From contig OX439044.1 in the NCBI GenBank assembly GCA_949317995.1, forward strand, positions 31,382,733 through 31,446,732: a stretch of DNA of 64,000 nucleotides, in the 5' to 3' direction. Shown here piece by piece: positions 1 to 12,858 of the stretch. The notes beneath the pieces are model-generated. The model did no database searches. It was not told the DNA's origin and was given only the letters and a program-made list of their open reading frames with translations. The position numbers and the translations under genes are program-made. Source of the DNA: Acholoe squamosa. Taxonomy: Eukaryota; Annelida; Polychaeta; Phyllodocida; Polynoidae. Within the stretch, counting starts at the first letter, position 1; every line of letters starts with the position of its first letter.

Positions 1-3000
1 TCTATTCAAAGTTCCAAGTTGCTTCTCCCTTTGACAAAACAGGGAAGTCCTGGTATGCAAACAAAAGGAAATCCTAATATAGGTGGCAACAGTCGCGGAG
101 TTGGTGTAGTGCCAAAGGGAAGTACATTCACTGATACTACTCCTGTCCCTGCCAAGCCCAAACCAACCACCATTGATATGGCCCTCAAGGAGATGTCTCA
201 GATAAAACCATCAATAGGTTCTATAAAAACAGGTCATCCAAACCAGAGTGAGTTTATATTGAAGCCACAGAGTACAGCAATAATACCACAGCCACCAACT
301 AGCAATGCATTGCAGCAGGTCCCACCAAATACTGATGCATTGCAATCTATACCACTAACTAGTAATTCATCACAGCATATACCCCCAACTAGCATTACAG
401 CACAGGGCATGCCCAAAACCAACAAGCCAGTACTGCATATGCTACCAACTAGCAATGCGCCACAGCAAATGGCACCAACTAGCAATGCAACACAGCAAAT
501 GACACCAACTAGCAATGCAACACAGCAAATGACACCAACTAGCAATACACCACACCTTATGGCACCAACTAGCAATGCACCACACCTTATGGCACCAGTA
601 AGCAGTTCACCACAGCATATGGCACTGACTAGCTATACACCACAACATATTGCACAAAGTAGCGACTCTCCACAGCATGTAACACTGACTAGCAATGGAC
701 CACAGAGTATAGAAGCAACTAGCACTGTACCACATCATATTTTACCAACTAGTTACACAGCACAGCAGGGGGCACCAAATAGCAATGTATCACAATATTT
801 GACACCAACTATGAATGCAGCACACCATGTGTCACCAACTACCAATGCACCACAACATATAGCACCAACTAGGAATGTACCACAACATATGGCACCAACT
901 AGCAATGTATCACAATATTTGACACCAACTATGAATGCAGCACACCATGTGTCACCAACTAGCAATGCACCACAACATACAGCACCAACTAGCAATGTAC
1001 CACAACATATGGCACCAACTAGCAATGTTTCACAGCATATGGCACCAACTAGCAATGTATCACAATATATGACACCAACTATGAATGCAGCACACCATAT
1101 GTCACCAACTAGCAATGCATCACAACATACAGCATCAACTAGCAATGCACCACAGCATATAGCACCAACTAGCAATGTATCACAATATATGACACCAACT
1201 ATGAATGCAGCACACTATGTGGCACCAACTAGCAACGCACCACAACATATAGCACCAACTAGCAATGTACCACAACATATGGCAACAACTAGCAATGTAT
1301 CACAATATTTGACACCAACTACGAATGCAGCACACTATGTGGCACCAACTACCAATGCACCACACCATATAGCACCAACTAGCAATGTACCACAGCATAT
1401 GGCACAAACTTATCATACACCAAATGACATGGCACCATTTGGTAATGTACAACAGCATATGGTTACAAACAACATTGCACCACAACATGTGCTATCAACT
1501 AACTATACACAACAGCAAATGACACCAAATGACAATGTTAGTGCACTACAATCTACGCCACTGACTAGCAACATACCACACCATCTGCCACCAACTAGCA
1601 ATGTAACACAGGCTATATCACCAAATAGCAATGTAACACAGGATATATCACCAAATAGCAATGCATTGCAGTATATACAACACATTAGTTACATACAACA
1701 ACCGCCAACTAACAATGAACCACAACAGAAGGTTCCAAATTATAGTTTTACACAGAATTTGCCACCAAGCAACAACATGCTGTCACAAATGGCCCACACT
1801 AATAAACCAGACAATGATATGACCCCAACGGACTGCCTACAACATCATAATATACATCCCACTAACGGTGTACCACATCATGTATCGATGACTAATAAGT
1901 TACCACATCATACACCACTAACTAACAAACGCCCAAGACATTTGCCACAAACTAACAGTGTACTACAGCAGAGGACACCAACTAAAAGGGTACCACAGCT
2001 TATGCCACAACCTGATAATGCACCACAGCAGAAGACACCAACTGACAAGGTACGGCAGCATTTACCACCAACTAGTAGTGCACAACACCAGATGACATCT
2101 AATAATCTATTACAGCAAATGACACCAACAAGAGACACCAATCAAACACCCCATAGGTATCCGACATCGGCTCTTTATCAAGATGGTATCACCCTACCAG
2201 CAAGTACACACATTTCCAGATCTAAATCAAACTACAATGCCTTAGCCCAAACTTCTCCAGTGGTCAGCACATCAGGATATTCGGCCTATGTGCCTTCATC
2301 GACAGGACATATAGCACATGCAAAGTTGAATCCCAAAACTAGTTCAGCAAAGCATCCAGTTGCAGTGACTCGTGCGGCACCTGCAACATCAGGCCTATCG
2401 AAAGCAGGTAGCCTGTTGCCATCTAGCACAAACTTATCTCAAGTCAATTATCCTCATTTCTCTGTAGCTTCCAAGCCTCTAACAGGCTGCGGGCCTATAT
2501 CCTCAACTACCAGGACATCTCATCCAAAGCAAACACCAGCTGCAGTTCAACCAAAACAGACTAATCAGATGAGCAATCTTGAGACTGCTAATCCTAGAAG
2601 TATAATTTACCCGAAACCTGTTTCCCCCAAACCTCCAAAGGTACCACACGTAACTAAACCCAAGGGTGGCTACCCTGTGGATATACTCTCCAAAAATCCA
2701 TCTGCATTCATCAAAGTCATCCAGCCAGCACCTGCATCTACTGACAGTAAGATGTCAACTCAACCCAGGAGAACACTACCAGAGTCCCCTCCAGGTGTTG
2801 AGCCTTTCACCCTCAAGACCCTCCCTGAAAGAGACACCAGTGTCAGTGGTGCTATTAGGACTATGCCACAGACAAAGCTTGGGACAAAGGTGATTGTTCC
2901 TGGCAAGAGGATCAAAGCCTCCTACCTGACCCCACAGGGGCAGCAGGTTGTGATCCTGGCTCCAGGGATAGGAGAGAATGCACCACTAGGTTTAACTCCG

Positions 3001-3146
3001 TGGCAGCAAGTAAAGGAGAAACCCACACCAAAGCAGACTGCAGCTGAGAAACCTGTAAAGGACTCAACGAGTGAGTTTTTGAAGAAACATAAGAGTCCAA
3101 ATTCCGGAAGAACTAAGAAGGCAGCTGCTGCACCTGTCGACAGCAA
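1..3146 (+). CDS. Gene A, partial first visible exon: Thr/Pro/Gln-rich repeat protein
   Basis: The reading frame is open from base 1, so the exon and gene start outside the window. About 1048 codons are visible. Residues from about 95 to 710 are imperfect 10-residue units of the type T-S-N-x-x-Q-H-x-x-P, encoded by a 30-bp minisatellite; the last third is Lys/Pro/Ser-rich and looks disordered. The frame meets TAG at 3148-3150, but a GT at 3147 (AA|GTAGGA) gives a phase-2 donor that fits the phase-2 acceptor at 4073, so I prefer splicing over termination. The donor is weaker than the others in this gene. Family not recognised. A disordered scaffold or nuclear protein is a guess from composition only. 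Confidence 0.75.
290..2115 (+). repeat. Coding minisatellite, 30-bp units with a 120-bp higher-order period
   Basis: About sixty 30-bp units (core ACTAGCAATGYACCACARCA) run through the exon in frame. Between about 781 and 1410 the units are arranged in fours, giving a 120-bp period whose protein order is N-V-S-Q-Y, N-A-A-H-H, N-A-P-Q-H, N-V-P-Q-H. Towards both ends the units diverge, as expected for an array that grows in its middle. The repeat keeps the frame open on the minus strand as well, which creates meaningless opposite-strand ORFs. Confidence 0.9.
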
Positions 3147-4072
3147 GTAGGAACTAAGTGTACCTATCTTTCTCCTCTATTTCTGTCTCTGGTGGTGGGA
3201 TTAGGCAGATGGGAGTGATGGATTAGCTCTCCACTCTTGTGGCTTAATCAGGGAATTCTTTAAAACAAATCAACAACTGATTCCAGCCCCATGAATCTCA
3301 TTGAGAGCCCCATTTACGTCATTGAGTGGGATCTAGTTTGGAAGCCCTGGGAGCATTTGTCCCGTATTAATATACTTGCTTTGTAGCTTATACTGAAAGT
3401 GTATTTTTGTTTCATGTATTATTCAGGGTTTCATCTGTGCACAATATTTGCCATGAATATCAAATGAATACCTGGTTTCAGTTTCTCTGATTAAACATTA
3501 TGTTGCTGTCTATACAATCTCTCGATTATGGGCCAACGAAATTGATTCGGCAACATTATGGTTCTCTTCATGATGGAAATGGTTATTCAGATTTATTTAG
3601 CCTAGGTGTCGGTGAAAGTGTAGGTGTAGTATACATGTATTATGCATTCATCTGGTCTGGCTCTTATGTTCAAATTATTTTTATTTACGGTGTTTCAGTT
3701 GAATATCTTATAGGCATACTCCAGATCTCGTGTGATAAAAGGTGTGATAATGAGCAAACCTGAGATGGTTGTCATAATAAAAAAGGAATGTACCTGAGAT
3801 ATAATTATCCCCTTGATGATTTCAGATGGCTCTAATACAGTTACAAAGATCAATAGAGGATGGGTTTGGTAGACCATATAAACATGATTATATGTAAATA
3901 TGTGCGATTTGATGGAAAACCAATATTAAAATGCCTTCGATTCACACAGGAATCCCAAAGTCCATAGGGTCTAGCAAGGATCCAGTCTAAAGTAATGCCA
4001 ATGGAGCGACTTCAAAAAGAATAGGTATAGCCTGTCACTCATCCTTTACTTTAATTCTATGTCTTATTGCAG
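3147..4072 (+). other. Gene A intron 1 (phase 2)
   Basis: Sequence between the GTAGGA donor and the TTATTGCAG acceptor. It has no other coding signal. If the TAG at 3148 is the true end of a gene, this stretch would instead be 3' UTR and intergenic DNA. The perfect phase match to the next exon argues for an intron. Confidence 0.55.
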
Positions 4073-4190
4073 CGACCCCCTGAAGGTGGCAGCACGGCCC
4101 ATTCACCTCCAGCCCCCTGACAGGGTGCCTAGAAGTAAGCGATCACGTGACAAGACAACCACAGAGGAAGAGACAGAATCAGACATGGAC
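4073..4190 (+). CDS. Gene A exon
   Basis: Bounded by a TTATTGCAG acceptor and a consensus GTAAGT donor. The first base completes a phase-2 codon and the exon ends on a codon boundary. It encodes about 39 residues, with a basic patch (R-S-K-R-S-R) followed by an acidic T-T-T-E-E-E-T-E-S-D stretch. This charge alternation resembles the rest of the gene. No domain recognised. Confidence 0.75.
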
Positions 4191-4811
4191 GTAAGTGACG
4201 TAAGTTGTACGTCAGTAGATAAGATGTGTATGTGTGTGATACTATACATGAGTGAAAGCATGCCGCAGGGATATGTATGGAGGTAATGGGTAGCACCATA
4301 AGAAAGATAATGAGGTGGGAGTTCTCTTGAAAATTGGGAAGTAAGGAGGCTATGATATATGTGTGTGTGCGATAATGATATGCCATTTATCTTATAGGTT
4401 TAAGTTAAGTTTGACATTTCTTTCAGGGACCCATCTATTGTCTACCAAAAGGACACGTGTCTATGCTCAATTGCACTGGGGTTATTGTAAAGCATGCATA
4501 GACTTCCTTGGAAACTAGTGCTAGTAATGCAGTACAACCCGGGCTTCCCTAGCCCACTTAAAAGGGTCTATATCTCCTCTTTCCTATCCCCTCGGGATGT
4601 GTGTGGTGCACATATGCGCGGGCACTGACACATTCCTCTGTGAAATGGTGTAATATCGTTCTCGCCATGAATATGACCTTAGCTGTCGAAATGGCGTTAA
4701 GCATCTATTACTCACTCACTCACTGCAGTACAACCAGGGTTGACGATCCAAAAAAAAGGTTCTAAGCAGCTACAATAGTACTCTGCACCAATCATGAAAC
4801 GATGCACGTCT

Positions 4812-4983
4812 ATTCTGTCTATTGAGGTTTCCCATAATACACTCTGTTTGTGGAGGGTTCCTGCTAATTACCATAAGTAGGTCAGTCATATGACCTGGTC
4901 TGGCCAATGGCGTTGGTCACATGACTAACCCACTTATGGTAATTAGCAGGAACCCTCAACGGACAAACCTCAATAGACAGAAT
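4812..4983. mobile_element. Palindromic hairpin element, copy 1 (MITE-like)
   Basis: The two halves are reverse complements around a centre near 4897. The left end begins ATTCTGTCTATTGAGG and the right end finishes CCTCAATAGACAGAAT. It lies in the intron between gene A exons at 4190 and 5222. It belongs to the same family as 61799-61985. It has no coding capacity, so it would be non-autonomous. I could not fix a target-site duplication. Confidence 0.8.
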
Positions 4984-5221
4984 TTGGGTAGCTGTGAGTC
5001 ATGCCCTGTATTGTTTGGCAGTATACCTACAATACATGGGTGCAGCAAGAGCATATGGCTGGCTAGTGCTGCATTCTTATGTAAAGGGCACAGGGCATTC
5101 AGTACTTTTGATAAAAGTTGATATTATCTGTTCCACTGAGTATCTATCAACTTCAGTGCCCCCTGCGTCACACTCGATTACCTCTTCAAGACCAGTAACC
5201 TTGTCTTTCTTAAACCAACAG

Positions 5222-5458
5222 TCGTCGAGTGTGGCCTCGGCTGGCATGTTCGAGCATGTCGCTAAGATGTCACGCATCAACGACCGGAAGCCTCCAGCCG
5301 GGGCACCACCCCTCCGCTTCCGGTCTGCGGTGGTGCCACTATCGGAGCTCTCTGGCACTCCTGGTGTCGTCATCAATGGTAGTGACGTGACGGCAAGTGA
5401 CGTAGATGACGTCATGCCGAGGCGTCAAGAGGGCCTGCCACCCATAAAGTTACGCACT
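5222..5458 (+). CDS. Gene A exon
   Basis: An exon of 79 codons between a pyrimidine-rich AACAG acceptor and a GTAAGT donor, phase 0 at both ends. The product continues the disordered style, with a short hydrophobic stretch (V-V-P-L-S-E-L) and a repeated S-D-V acidic motif. The DNA here holds several TGACG/GTCA words that form the Asp-Val repeats. No family match. Confidence 0.8.
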
Positions 5459-6274
5459 GTAAGTGTTGAATGTGTTTGGTGATGTATATATGGCAGATCA
5501 GTAAAATAACTTTAGACATGTCTTGCATTTGTCTAATAGAGAAATTACCATGTAGTAGTGCGAACGTACATTGCCTGCATACAATTGCCATAGTAGGTCT
5601 AACAGTATCATTCTTAAAATGAATACAGAGTATAGTGTAGCCTAATTACTCTGTGTAAGATTATTTTTGTGGTAGAAATGCCAACTGTAAAAAGAAAAAA
5701 AGATTTTTCAAGTTGTAAAAAACATAGCCAGTCATGGATTTCACTTCCACTGGTAAGAAAGGGATATGGATGTATGGAAACTAACTCCATTTGGTTAGAT
5801 TTCTCTCCTGGGTTTCTACTGTTCTCTGAGTAGGCAAACTTGGTAAAGGCTCGTCTTCAAAGGTCCATTCTGTAATGGCAGTTCTAATGAGCCTATATCA
5901 GTTTGGGATTTTAGATATATCAGAGGCATCAGATGCCCTCCAATGTTGTGCAAATCCAATTGGACGTAGCTAGAAATAGCGCAGATCAAATCAAAGAATA
6001 AAAGGAGGAAGTTTAATTATGCATCCCCCTTTTCTCTACTCCTGCAAAGCTTCACATATGAAGGGTATGTAAAGTTACACCATTCTCGGTTGGTGGATCG
6101 AATGTCTTGTGTTGGTCGTTGGGCCTATGTTGGCATTTTATTTTAGTATCATGGAAATGTTGGTTGATCAATGCATTATGAACTGTTGTGTATTGATGTC
6201 CCCCATTCCCATTCCCCGTGTGTCACGTTGAATTGCTGTGAATGACAGCTAACACGTGATTGGTTACACTTCAG

Positions 6275-7006
6275 GATGTCCTTGGACCTAAACACGCCAG
6301 TTACCAGCTAAGGGACAGTCCTTCTGGAAGCAGACGACAAAGCAAAGACTCGTCATCTCCTCCCAAAATTGACATTAACAACTCAGAAGTTTTAATCAAT
6401 GGTTCTCCCAAACCCAAAGAATACAGGAGGCCTCCAAGTAGTCCAGACGCCTCTCAGAGCAATAGCAGACGACATTCGCCTCGGTCAGAGAAATCAGAAG
6501 GTGGTAAAAGTAAAATAAATTCTCCTAATGGACAAAGATGGGAATCTGAGGGCAGACGACATTCGCCAAGGTCAGAAGGTGGATCAGAATCCTCCAGAGG
6601 TCGAAGGCGAGGGTCTGAAAGTGGAAGTGTAGTAGTAGATCACAAAGAAAGTTCCCCCAAAAGCAGCAAGGGTTCCAAACGCAAATCCCGTTCTCGAACA
6701 CGACGAAAAAATGCAGTTGGTGATTCAGGAAGTGCACAAGGAGGTGGAAGTCAGCAAGGAACACCTGAGCTAAAATCTGAAAAGTCATCAAGACATAGCT
6801 CCAGAAGACAATCTGCAGACGAACGCTCTGTAGTATCCAGTATAGAGGAACGAGCGGAGAAAGAGAAAGAGATTAATAAACAGAGGCACCGCTCCAGAGA
6901 TAGAGACAACTATGATCACCGGGAACATGAAAAATCTCTTAAAGATCACAAGGGTGAAAAGGGTGGGAAATCCCCACACAGGTCCAGAAGAAAACACAAG
7001 GATAGG
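6275..7006 (+). CDS. Gene A exon: Ser/Arg/Lys/Glu-rich low-complexity segment
   Basis: A 244-codon exon, phase 0 at both ends, flanked by CACTTCAG and GTAAGT. It is almost entirely Ser, Arg, Lys, Glu and Gly. The motif R-R-H-S-P-R-S-E occurs twice (around 6469 and 6557), and later R-S-R and R-H-R-S-R-D stretches recall RS-type domains of nuclear and splicing-related proteins. Composition alone does not prove that role. The strong basic charge and missing hydrophobic core indicate an unfolded region. Confidence 0.85.
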
Positions 7007-8151
7007 GTAAGTTATGGTAGTTTGAGGAGTACGTCAGACTCCAATATGTAGGAAGTTACAAATGTATGCATGAATGCTTACTTTCCTTTTCCTAAAAGCT
7101 ATGCTTTGCATTTTGCTATGCAAGGATAAAAAATGAATTTGAACGTGCTTCAATAACGCCATGCTCCTTGTCTGTCGAACTATATCCCTAAATACAAAAA
7201 TTGAGTAAAATGATGACTTAATTATACAAATATGACTATCATCAGCATGACATTTCTTAAATACAATGTACCTTCAAATTTGAACCTTAACTTGCACGAT
7301 ATTTTAGTTGCTTGGTTGCTTTGATATTGCATTGCATGATGCTGTGCGAGCTCAAGGGTTCTTAATGAATCATCATTTGCCTGAAGCCAGCATCTTATAT
7401 CTAACCTACCCCAATTGTTGTGCTTGTTAAAGCCACTTCCACTGCTTATAAATGTGTAGATGGAAGCATGTTGATGATGTATGCATCAAATAGTGTAGTA
7501 CAATCTATGGTAAGTGTTATGATTCCGAGAGTCCTGGGTTAGCCTTTGTGTTATGCAATTTGGGCCATACCATAGACTTGTGGTGTTGCTTATGTCATGA
7601 AGGTGTGTTAGTGAAAACTGAGTAAAATACTCGTATACACAGAATATCGGTGATGAAAGCAAATAATATTATAAGTCACATGAACCGCTTTATCATGGGG
7701 TAAGTAAACTTAGTTAATGTTGCATGTGTATTGTAATGTCTGTAATAATAACGTCTAACATGATTCACTAACAATCTCGTTAAGAACACAGAACAGAAAC
7801 ACAACATATATGCATCATATCATACAGTTGAAATATACAGGGACAAAACAGAACAATCAATCAGATATGAAAGGAAGGATTAAAGGGATGCTCAATAGCT
7901 TAATAAGTATACATCGTTATACAACATGGATGGTACCGTGGTTGATTTTGATTTTATACATTAATCAATTTCTGTATAATTGTTCCACTCTCTTATTTTT
8001 CCTCGCTATGATCATGAGAAATTAAATACATAACGTGAATATAAACATCTAAGGCCTATTGTAATATTGCAATCGGAACTCTATTTGTGGCTTTACACAT
8101 TCCATGATAAATATTCTGTAGACTTATCACGGGCTATTTTCTTTTAATCAG
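7007..8151 (+). other. Gene A intron (phase 0), no other gene seen
   Basis: A 1.1-kb AT-rich intron with consensus donor GTAAGT and acceptor TTAATCAG. A further small exon of phase 0/0 could be hidden here. I saw none with convincing splice sites. Confidence 0.6.
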
Positions 8152-8222
8152 GGCATTACTATGAGAAGGATCAATTCTATCGTAGTTCCGGAACCAATCC
8201 CACCGCCCAGTCCTGCCGCTAA
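8152..8222 (+). CDS. Gene A short exon
   Basis: A 71-nt exon between TTAATCAG and GTAAGT, entering in phase 0 and leaving in phase 2. It encodes 23 full codons including a Pro-rich stretch (P-E-P-I-P-P-P-S-P). The phase fits the next exon exactly. Confidence 0.7.
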
Positions 8223-8294
8223 GTAAGTCTCCCATCAACAAAATAGTGCCTAAAATTACTGTTAGCTGCATGCCTATTGAATGTAATTTTTGGT

Positions 8295-8397
<103 letters not shown>

Positions 8398-8402
8398 GGT
8401 AG

Positions 8403-8756
8403 ACACTAACTTTTTTAGCCACTGGCCACCCAGGCCAGTAGCTTCAGAAATTTATTGGCCCGCTGCTAAAGCTGTTGGCCCGGAATTTATAGCTGAAAAC
8501 CCCTGTTTCATAAATAAAATAAAATAATTTGAACTTTTATGGGCACTTTATTAGCATTATTCCCCCATAAGTTGTTGTTTTTTCATGCCCCTGGTACAAA
8601 GAAAACCTCATCAAAAGTACCACAGTTTCAAATTTTAGAGTTTAGTGGGGAAAAGCCCACTGGCCACCCGGGCCAGTAGGAAGGTTGTTTTTGAAAAAAA
8701 AAATCTGGCTAGCAATCAAAACTACTGGCCATTGGCCACCAGGCCAGTGTTAGTGT
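8403..8756. mobile_element. MITE-like element with ACACTAAC / GTTAGTGT termini
   Basis: The ends are inverted (ACACTAAC... and ...GTTAGTGT), and both carry copies of the palindromic word ACTGGCCACCNGGCCAGT. No coding capacity is seen. It lies inside the gene A intron and next to a TA microsatellite, which suggests insertion at TA. Class not determined. Confidence 0.6.
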
Positions 8757-8937
8757 ATAAGGGATAGTTTTTTACTGTCCATCATATCAGGCATTTATGC
8801 TTTACTGGTATGATAACAGAGACGACATAGCCCAGCGAAAGTAATCAACAGAGGGCTTATATAGTTTTTGTTTCCAAAATTACTACGAGACTGATAAGAA
8901 CTACAAATAACCATGCAATCCTTCTTCGTCCTCACAG

Positions 8938-9001
8938 GCGGATGGCTGAGGTGCGCACCCAAAGATGGAAGAAGACAACAGAAATAACCACAGATGTTAT
9001 G
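8938..9001 (+). CDS. Gene A short exon
   Basis: A 64-nt exon after a CTCACAG acceptor and before GTAAGT, entering in phase 2 and leaving in phase 0. It encodes a basic stretch (M-A-E-V-R-T-Q-R-W-K-K-T-T). The phase agrees with both neighbours. Confidence 0.7.
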
Positions 9002-9321
9002 GTAAGTTCCCTCTACAGGTGCACATATATATGCTTTGTAGTTAACGCTCATAATTATCAGCACACTTCTACGTAAAGCTGCATTACTTTTGTACATCGC
9101 CTTTTAAAAAGAAATATGTAAATCTTGCAATAATCCTTTGTACACTCTCTCAATCACAGAGCTCTTCACAAGTACTCACTCTTTAAAATCGTATAATTTG
9201 TGGCTGGCTATTACACTACCAATGGTTGTGTTTGTAACTGGGAGAACATCTGAACTTCGATGAATATTTTTTTAAAGTTTGGTTATGTCCATTGGTGTTA
9301 ATTTTGGTTAATTGTTGCTAG

Positions 9322-9355
9322 CCTGAGGCGACGGTTGACCTATCTGACACGGAGG
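9322..9355 (+). CDS. Gene A micro-exon
   Basis: A 34-nt exon between TGCTAG and GTATGG, entering in phase 0 and leaving in phase 1. It encodes P-E-A-T-V-D-L-S-D-T-E. It is small, but it is the exon that sets up the phase-1 entry of the next one. Confidence 0.55.
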
Positions 9356-9621
9356 GTATGGCACTGTTTTCTTCAGCATGTCCAAGATGGCCGACGGCAC
9401 ATTTTTGCATGGGGACTTCTCTGTCAGTTCACACATGTTCTGCACATGTACAGGCCGTCATGCATAGTAGAATTCAATCACATCATCCCACAATTCTTAT
9501 ACACAATGTAATAGTTGAGCTTATATCATGCTCAATTCAAAGGCTAAATATACCCATAGAGGACTACACATTTGCCTAGTTATCTTTGATATACTATAGA
9601 GTTGATTGTTGATAATACCAG

Positions 9622-9707
9622 AGCCAATCCTTCTCGACTTCCTGAATCGGGTGCTCAGGTATAACAAGATCCCCCCATATCAGATTCTGACCAGCAAAGT
9701 TGAATTG
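9622..9707 (+). CDS. Gene A exon with a helical, conserved-looking segment
   Basis: An 86-nt exon bounded by AATACCAG and GTATGA, entering in phase 1 and leaving in phase 0. It encodes P-I-L-L-D-F-L-N-R-V-L-R-Y-N followed by K-I-P-P-Y-Q-I-L-T-S-K. This is the only amphipathic, ordered-looking segment in the middle of the protein, so it is the best probe for a homology search. I do not recognise the family. Confidence 0.65.
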
Positions 9708-11061
9708 GTATGACTTCACGGATCGCATCTTCAGATCATCTGGGTAGATACATCCAACTGATGTCATTTCTTTCTAAAAAAAGTGAAATCCTTATGATTC
9801 ATCGACTTTGATGGAAGATTCGATTTATTTAGTGAAATTGTGCCTGGTGATTGAGATAGAAGAAATGCATGAGAGAAGGGGGGTATAACAATTGGCCTTG
9901 GCACGACTGTATTGAATTGAGCATTAAAATCTAGTGAACTTTTTGTCTCTTTATTATTGGTATTTTAATATTGATGGATTATAACTGCTAAAATAAATGG
10001 AAATGCAAAATTAACACAGAATGACGAGAAAAAGGGTTGCTATATTGCTATCATGCATATTATAGGCATGTATGGCTTTCCTGGTGCACGCAATATCATA
10101 ATTAATTTTGTAGAAGGGTCTGCGCAAAAATGACCTTTGTGCAGGATGCATTAAGGTCAGTGCATGTCAGATTTTGTAGTCATCTCCACCAAACGTTCAT
10201 ATTGCAAATAACGCACACTACAAGTATAGGTGGATAAATCCTTGTGAGATTCGCAAATATAAACATGCCCTTAGCTAATTGTATGCAATCGCACCCGTGC
10301 TTATCTTTCCATGGGCAGAATAATCATAATTTGCTTTGCGTGATAGAAAATTTGCCTTTCATTTCATTATATAAAGTATCTTTATTACGTTTTGACTAAG
10401 ATTTGCATGGCTTTATCACCTCTTTATCACCAAATTCTGCATAACGTTTTTACATCACCCTATCTAGAATTTTCGGGGTATAAGATTAGATACACTGGTA
10501 TGTGTGATCGATAAATTCGATAGTGGTTGCAGATCCATGGTAGGTTATTTTGCTTTGGGACAGTCTACTTAAATGATCAGAATCGCCATGAGTTAAAAGT
10601 TACAAAATGCAATATCACATTGCGAGGTAATGGATCTTGAAAGGAATGGTATTTTTTCCATCGCTATAAGCCTAATATAAAGTAAATGCATTTAGTCTTG
10701 TATTCCAAGTTCCAGTGATCGATCATAAAATATGGTATTGATTTTGTTCATTGTATATTGGCTGTATACTGATTACATATTAATACATATGTCTGACCCT
10801 TTAGAGTGAGAGTAGAATGAGACAGAATCAGAGAAAGATGTCCAAAGCTGTATATAAGGACTTTGTGAAATGCCATCGCCACTTCTTATAAATATTGTAC
10901 TACATGTATTATAATCACCTAAAAAGAACATATTGGCCAGGGCATCCTTTAACTCTGTGTTATGCCAACAAAACATCTAGAATACCCCTAACTACTACCT
11001 AGATTATACCACTGATTTTCCATAGACCTCAGTTTAATATATCTTACTACCTCAATTTCAG
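9708..11061 (+). other. Gene A intron, nothing else seen
   Basis: A 1.35-kb AT-rich intron with no repeat, RNA gene or open frame that I can support. Confidence 0.6.
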
Positions 11062-11151
11062 GAGGAACGGAAACGTGGCCGAAATATGCGTGCGGCGCCA
11101 CGGCAAGCACGCGCTTCTGATGATCATCCGGCATTGAACAGCAAGGACCAG
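11062..11151 (+). CDS. Gene A exon
   Basis: Thirty codons between an AATTTCAG acceptor and a GTATGT donor, phase 0 at both ends. The product is very basic at the start (E-E-R-K-R-G-R-N-M-R) and then polar. No domain recognised. Confidence 0.75.
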
Positions 11152-11589
11152 GTATGTCACCTTGACATGAGTTTATATCTCAAAGCTAGGACCGACACAT
11201 TGCCTTTGATCTCCCAAGTGGTGATCTCTATAATACTTTTGGTTTTTACGTCCAATGCTCTTAGTGCACAAAGAGCTCCATTAACCATGTTGGGGCTTGG
11301 ATCATGTCTCTTTTTAACTTAAGTGAATAAATTAATGCTATTATTTGCATATTTAGTTGGCTTAGCGGAGTGTTTCATCACACTAGGCAGTAATATCCTG
11401 TATGCTATTCAATTAGCATGTTAGGCTACCTAACTCGGTAGATAGAAATTTAGTAGGGCTTTATCAGAATTATTCTGAATGACCAGAATTCAAGACATAT
11501 ATTCCATCTTATTGCCTCACAGAATAGAATCAGTTTTTCTCAAAATGATAATAAAACTAATAAGAATGCTAATGAACCATTGCTACTAG

Positions 11590-11664
11590 GTAGCACACAA
11601 GTCACCTCGTGGGTCGCGTACACCACCACCCCGGTTAGTTACCCAGGACTCTGCCGACCCTAAG
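11590..11664 (+). CDS. Gene A exon
   Basis: Twenty-five codons between a GCTACTAG acceptor and an AAG|GTGATT donor, phase 0 at both ends. It encodes a Ser/Arg/Pro stretch (S-P-R-G-S-R-T-P-P-P-R) in keeping with the rest of gene A. Confidence 0.65.
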
Positions 11665-12858
11665 GTGATTTTTGACCTTCGATCACTGTGGCTCCAAGCG
11701 ACCTTGAACTGTGCCAAACATTAGTTGCTTAAATACATTTGTGTGTGTGTGTGTATCAATATATTTCCAAGTCAGCTTTAATACCACACGTGCATTTCTT
11801 TTACAAGTAAAAATTCAATATGCCTCTGTCCAATTCTTTGCATGAGACTAAGATACGGTACATCTGCCTACCTTATAAGTCACAAGCTTTGCAAAAAGTC
11901 CTTTGCTCTGTTCTCTTCTTTTTTTTTTTTTTTATAGATCACCGAAAATGCCATACTTGTCTGCTATGACACCAGCCATTACAGTATATTCAATATAGTG
12001 TTTTTAACATTATTGTGATGACATCTTGAACACAACAAAATTTTAGTCTAAAAGTTACATGGAAAGGTACCCACGATATCTTTATCATGAGATATCACCC
12101 AGATTATTCACACTATGAATTTGACATGCCTTTCTTAACTTTACGAACTTAACATCATAGATCTGAAGAAGGTCTGCAAAGACCGGCGAAACATTTCCAT
12201 TCTTTGAATTTGAATTTACAAGTCTCATTTTTTATTGCCACTTTGTACATTTAAGAGAGTTTTAAAGAATACAGCCACCCTTTTTCAATTCATAATTATG
12301 TCCCATACATTGTCTTTGTGATCTCTGAAAAGGGATTCGGAATGATCTTATGGTGAACTTCCAGGGAGCCTTCAAACAAGACCACTGCCTATAACCAAAG
12401 GTTGTGTAGTGTACTACTATTTTTTAGAGTACATTGTATACATAGTCATGTTGTTATGATGCAGGGATGCAGAACTAGCAGTGCATCATGTATTATGCAT
12501 CATGCCGACCCCACATGTCTGATACTCGGGGTCGGCATGATGACAGACCCGATGTCCAATGTCTGGTTCCACTGGGTACATTTTCTGCTAGTTTGACTAT
12601 TTCCCCCCATACACATTTCCTATATAAAAATCGGTCGGATTAGCAAAAATTTACCCGACCGACGCAACAGCACTCCATCAGTGCATCAAGACGACCAAGA
12701 ATGTTAAATCTTGCCATCCTTATAGGGTTAAACGAATGCAATGTGTATGAAACATTGCCCCCCCCCCCTGCTGTCAGACCGACCCAAATGCCTCCAGAGG
12801 CTAATGCTCCCTATACATTACACCATTAATAATGCCTCCTCCTGTACTACATCAACAG
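11665..12858 (+). other. Gene A last intron
   Basis: A 1.2-kb non-coding stretch holding a T-run and a short GT microsatellite, ending at the ATCAACAG acceptor. No other feature supported. Confidence 0.55.

Noticed and set aside
234..2141. Cys/Leu/Val-rich minus-strand frames over gene A exon 1
   Set aside because: Reverse reading of the in-frame minisatellite.
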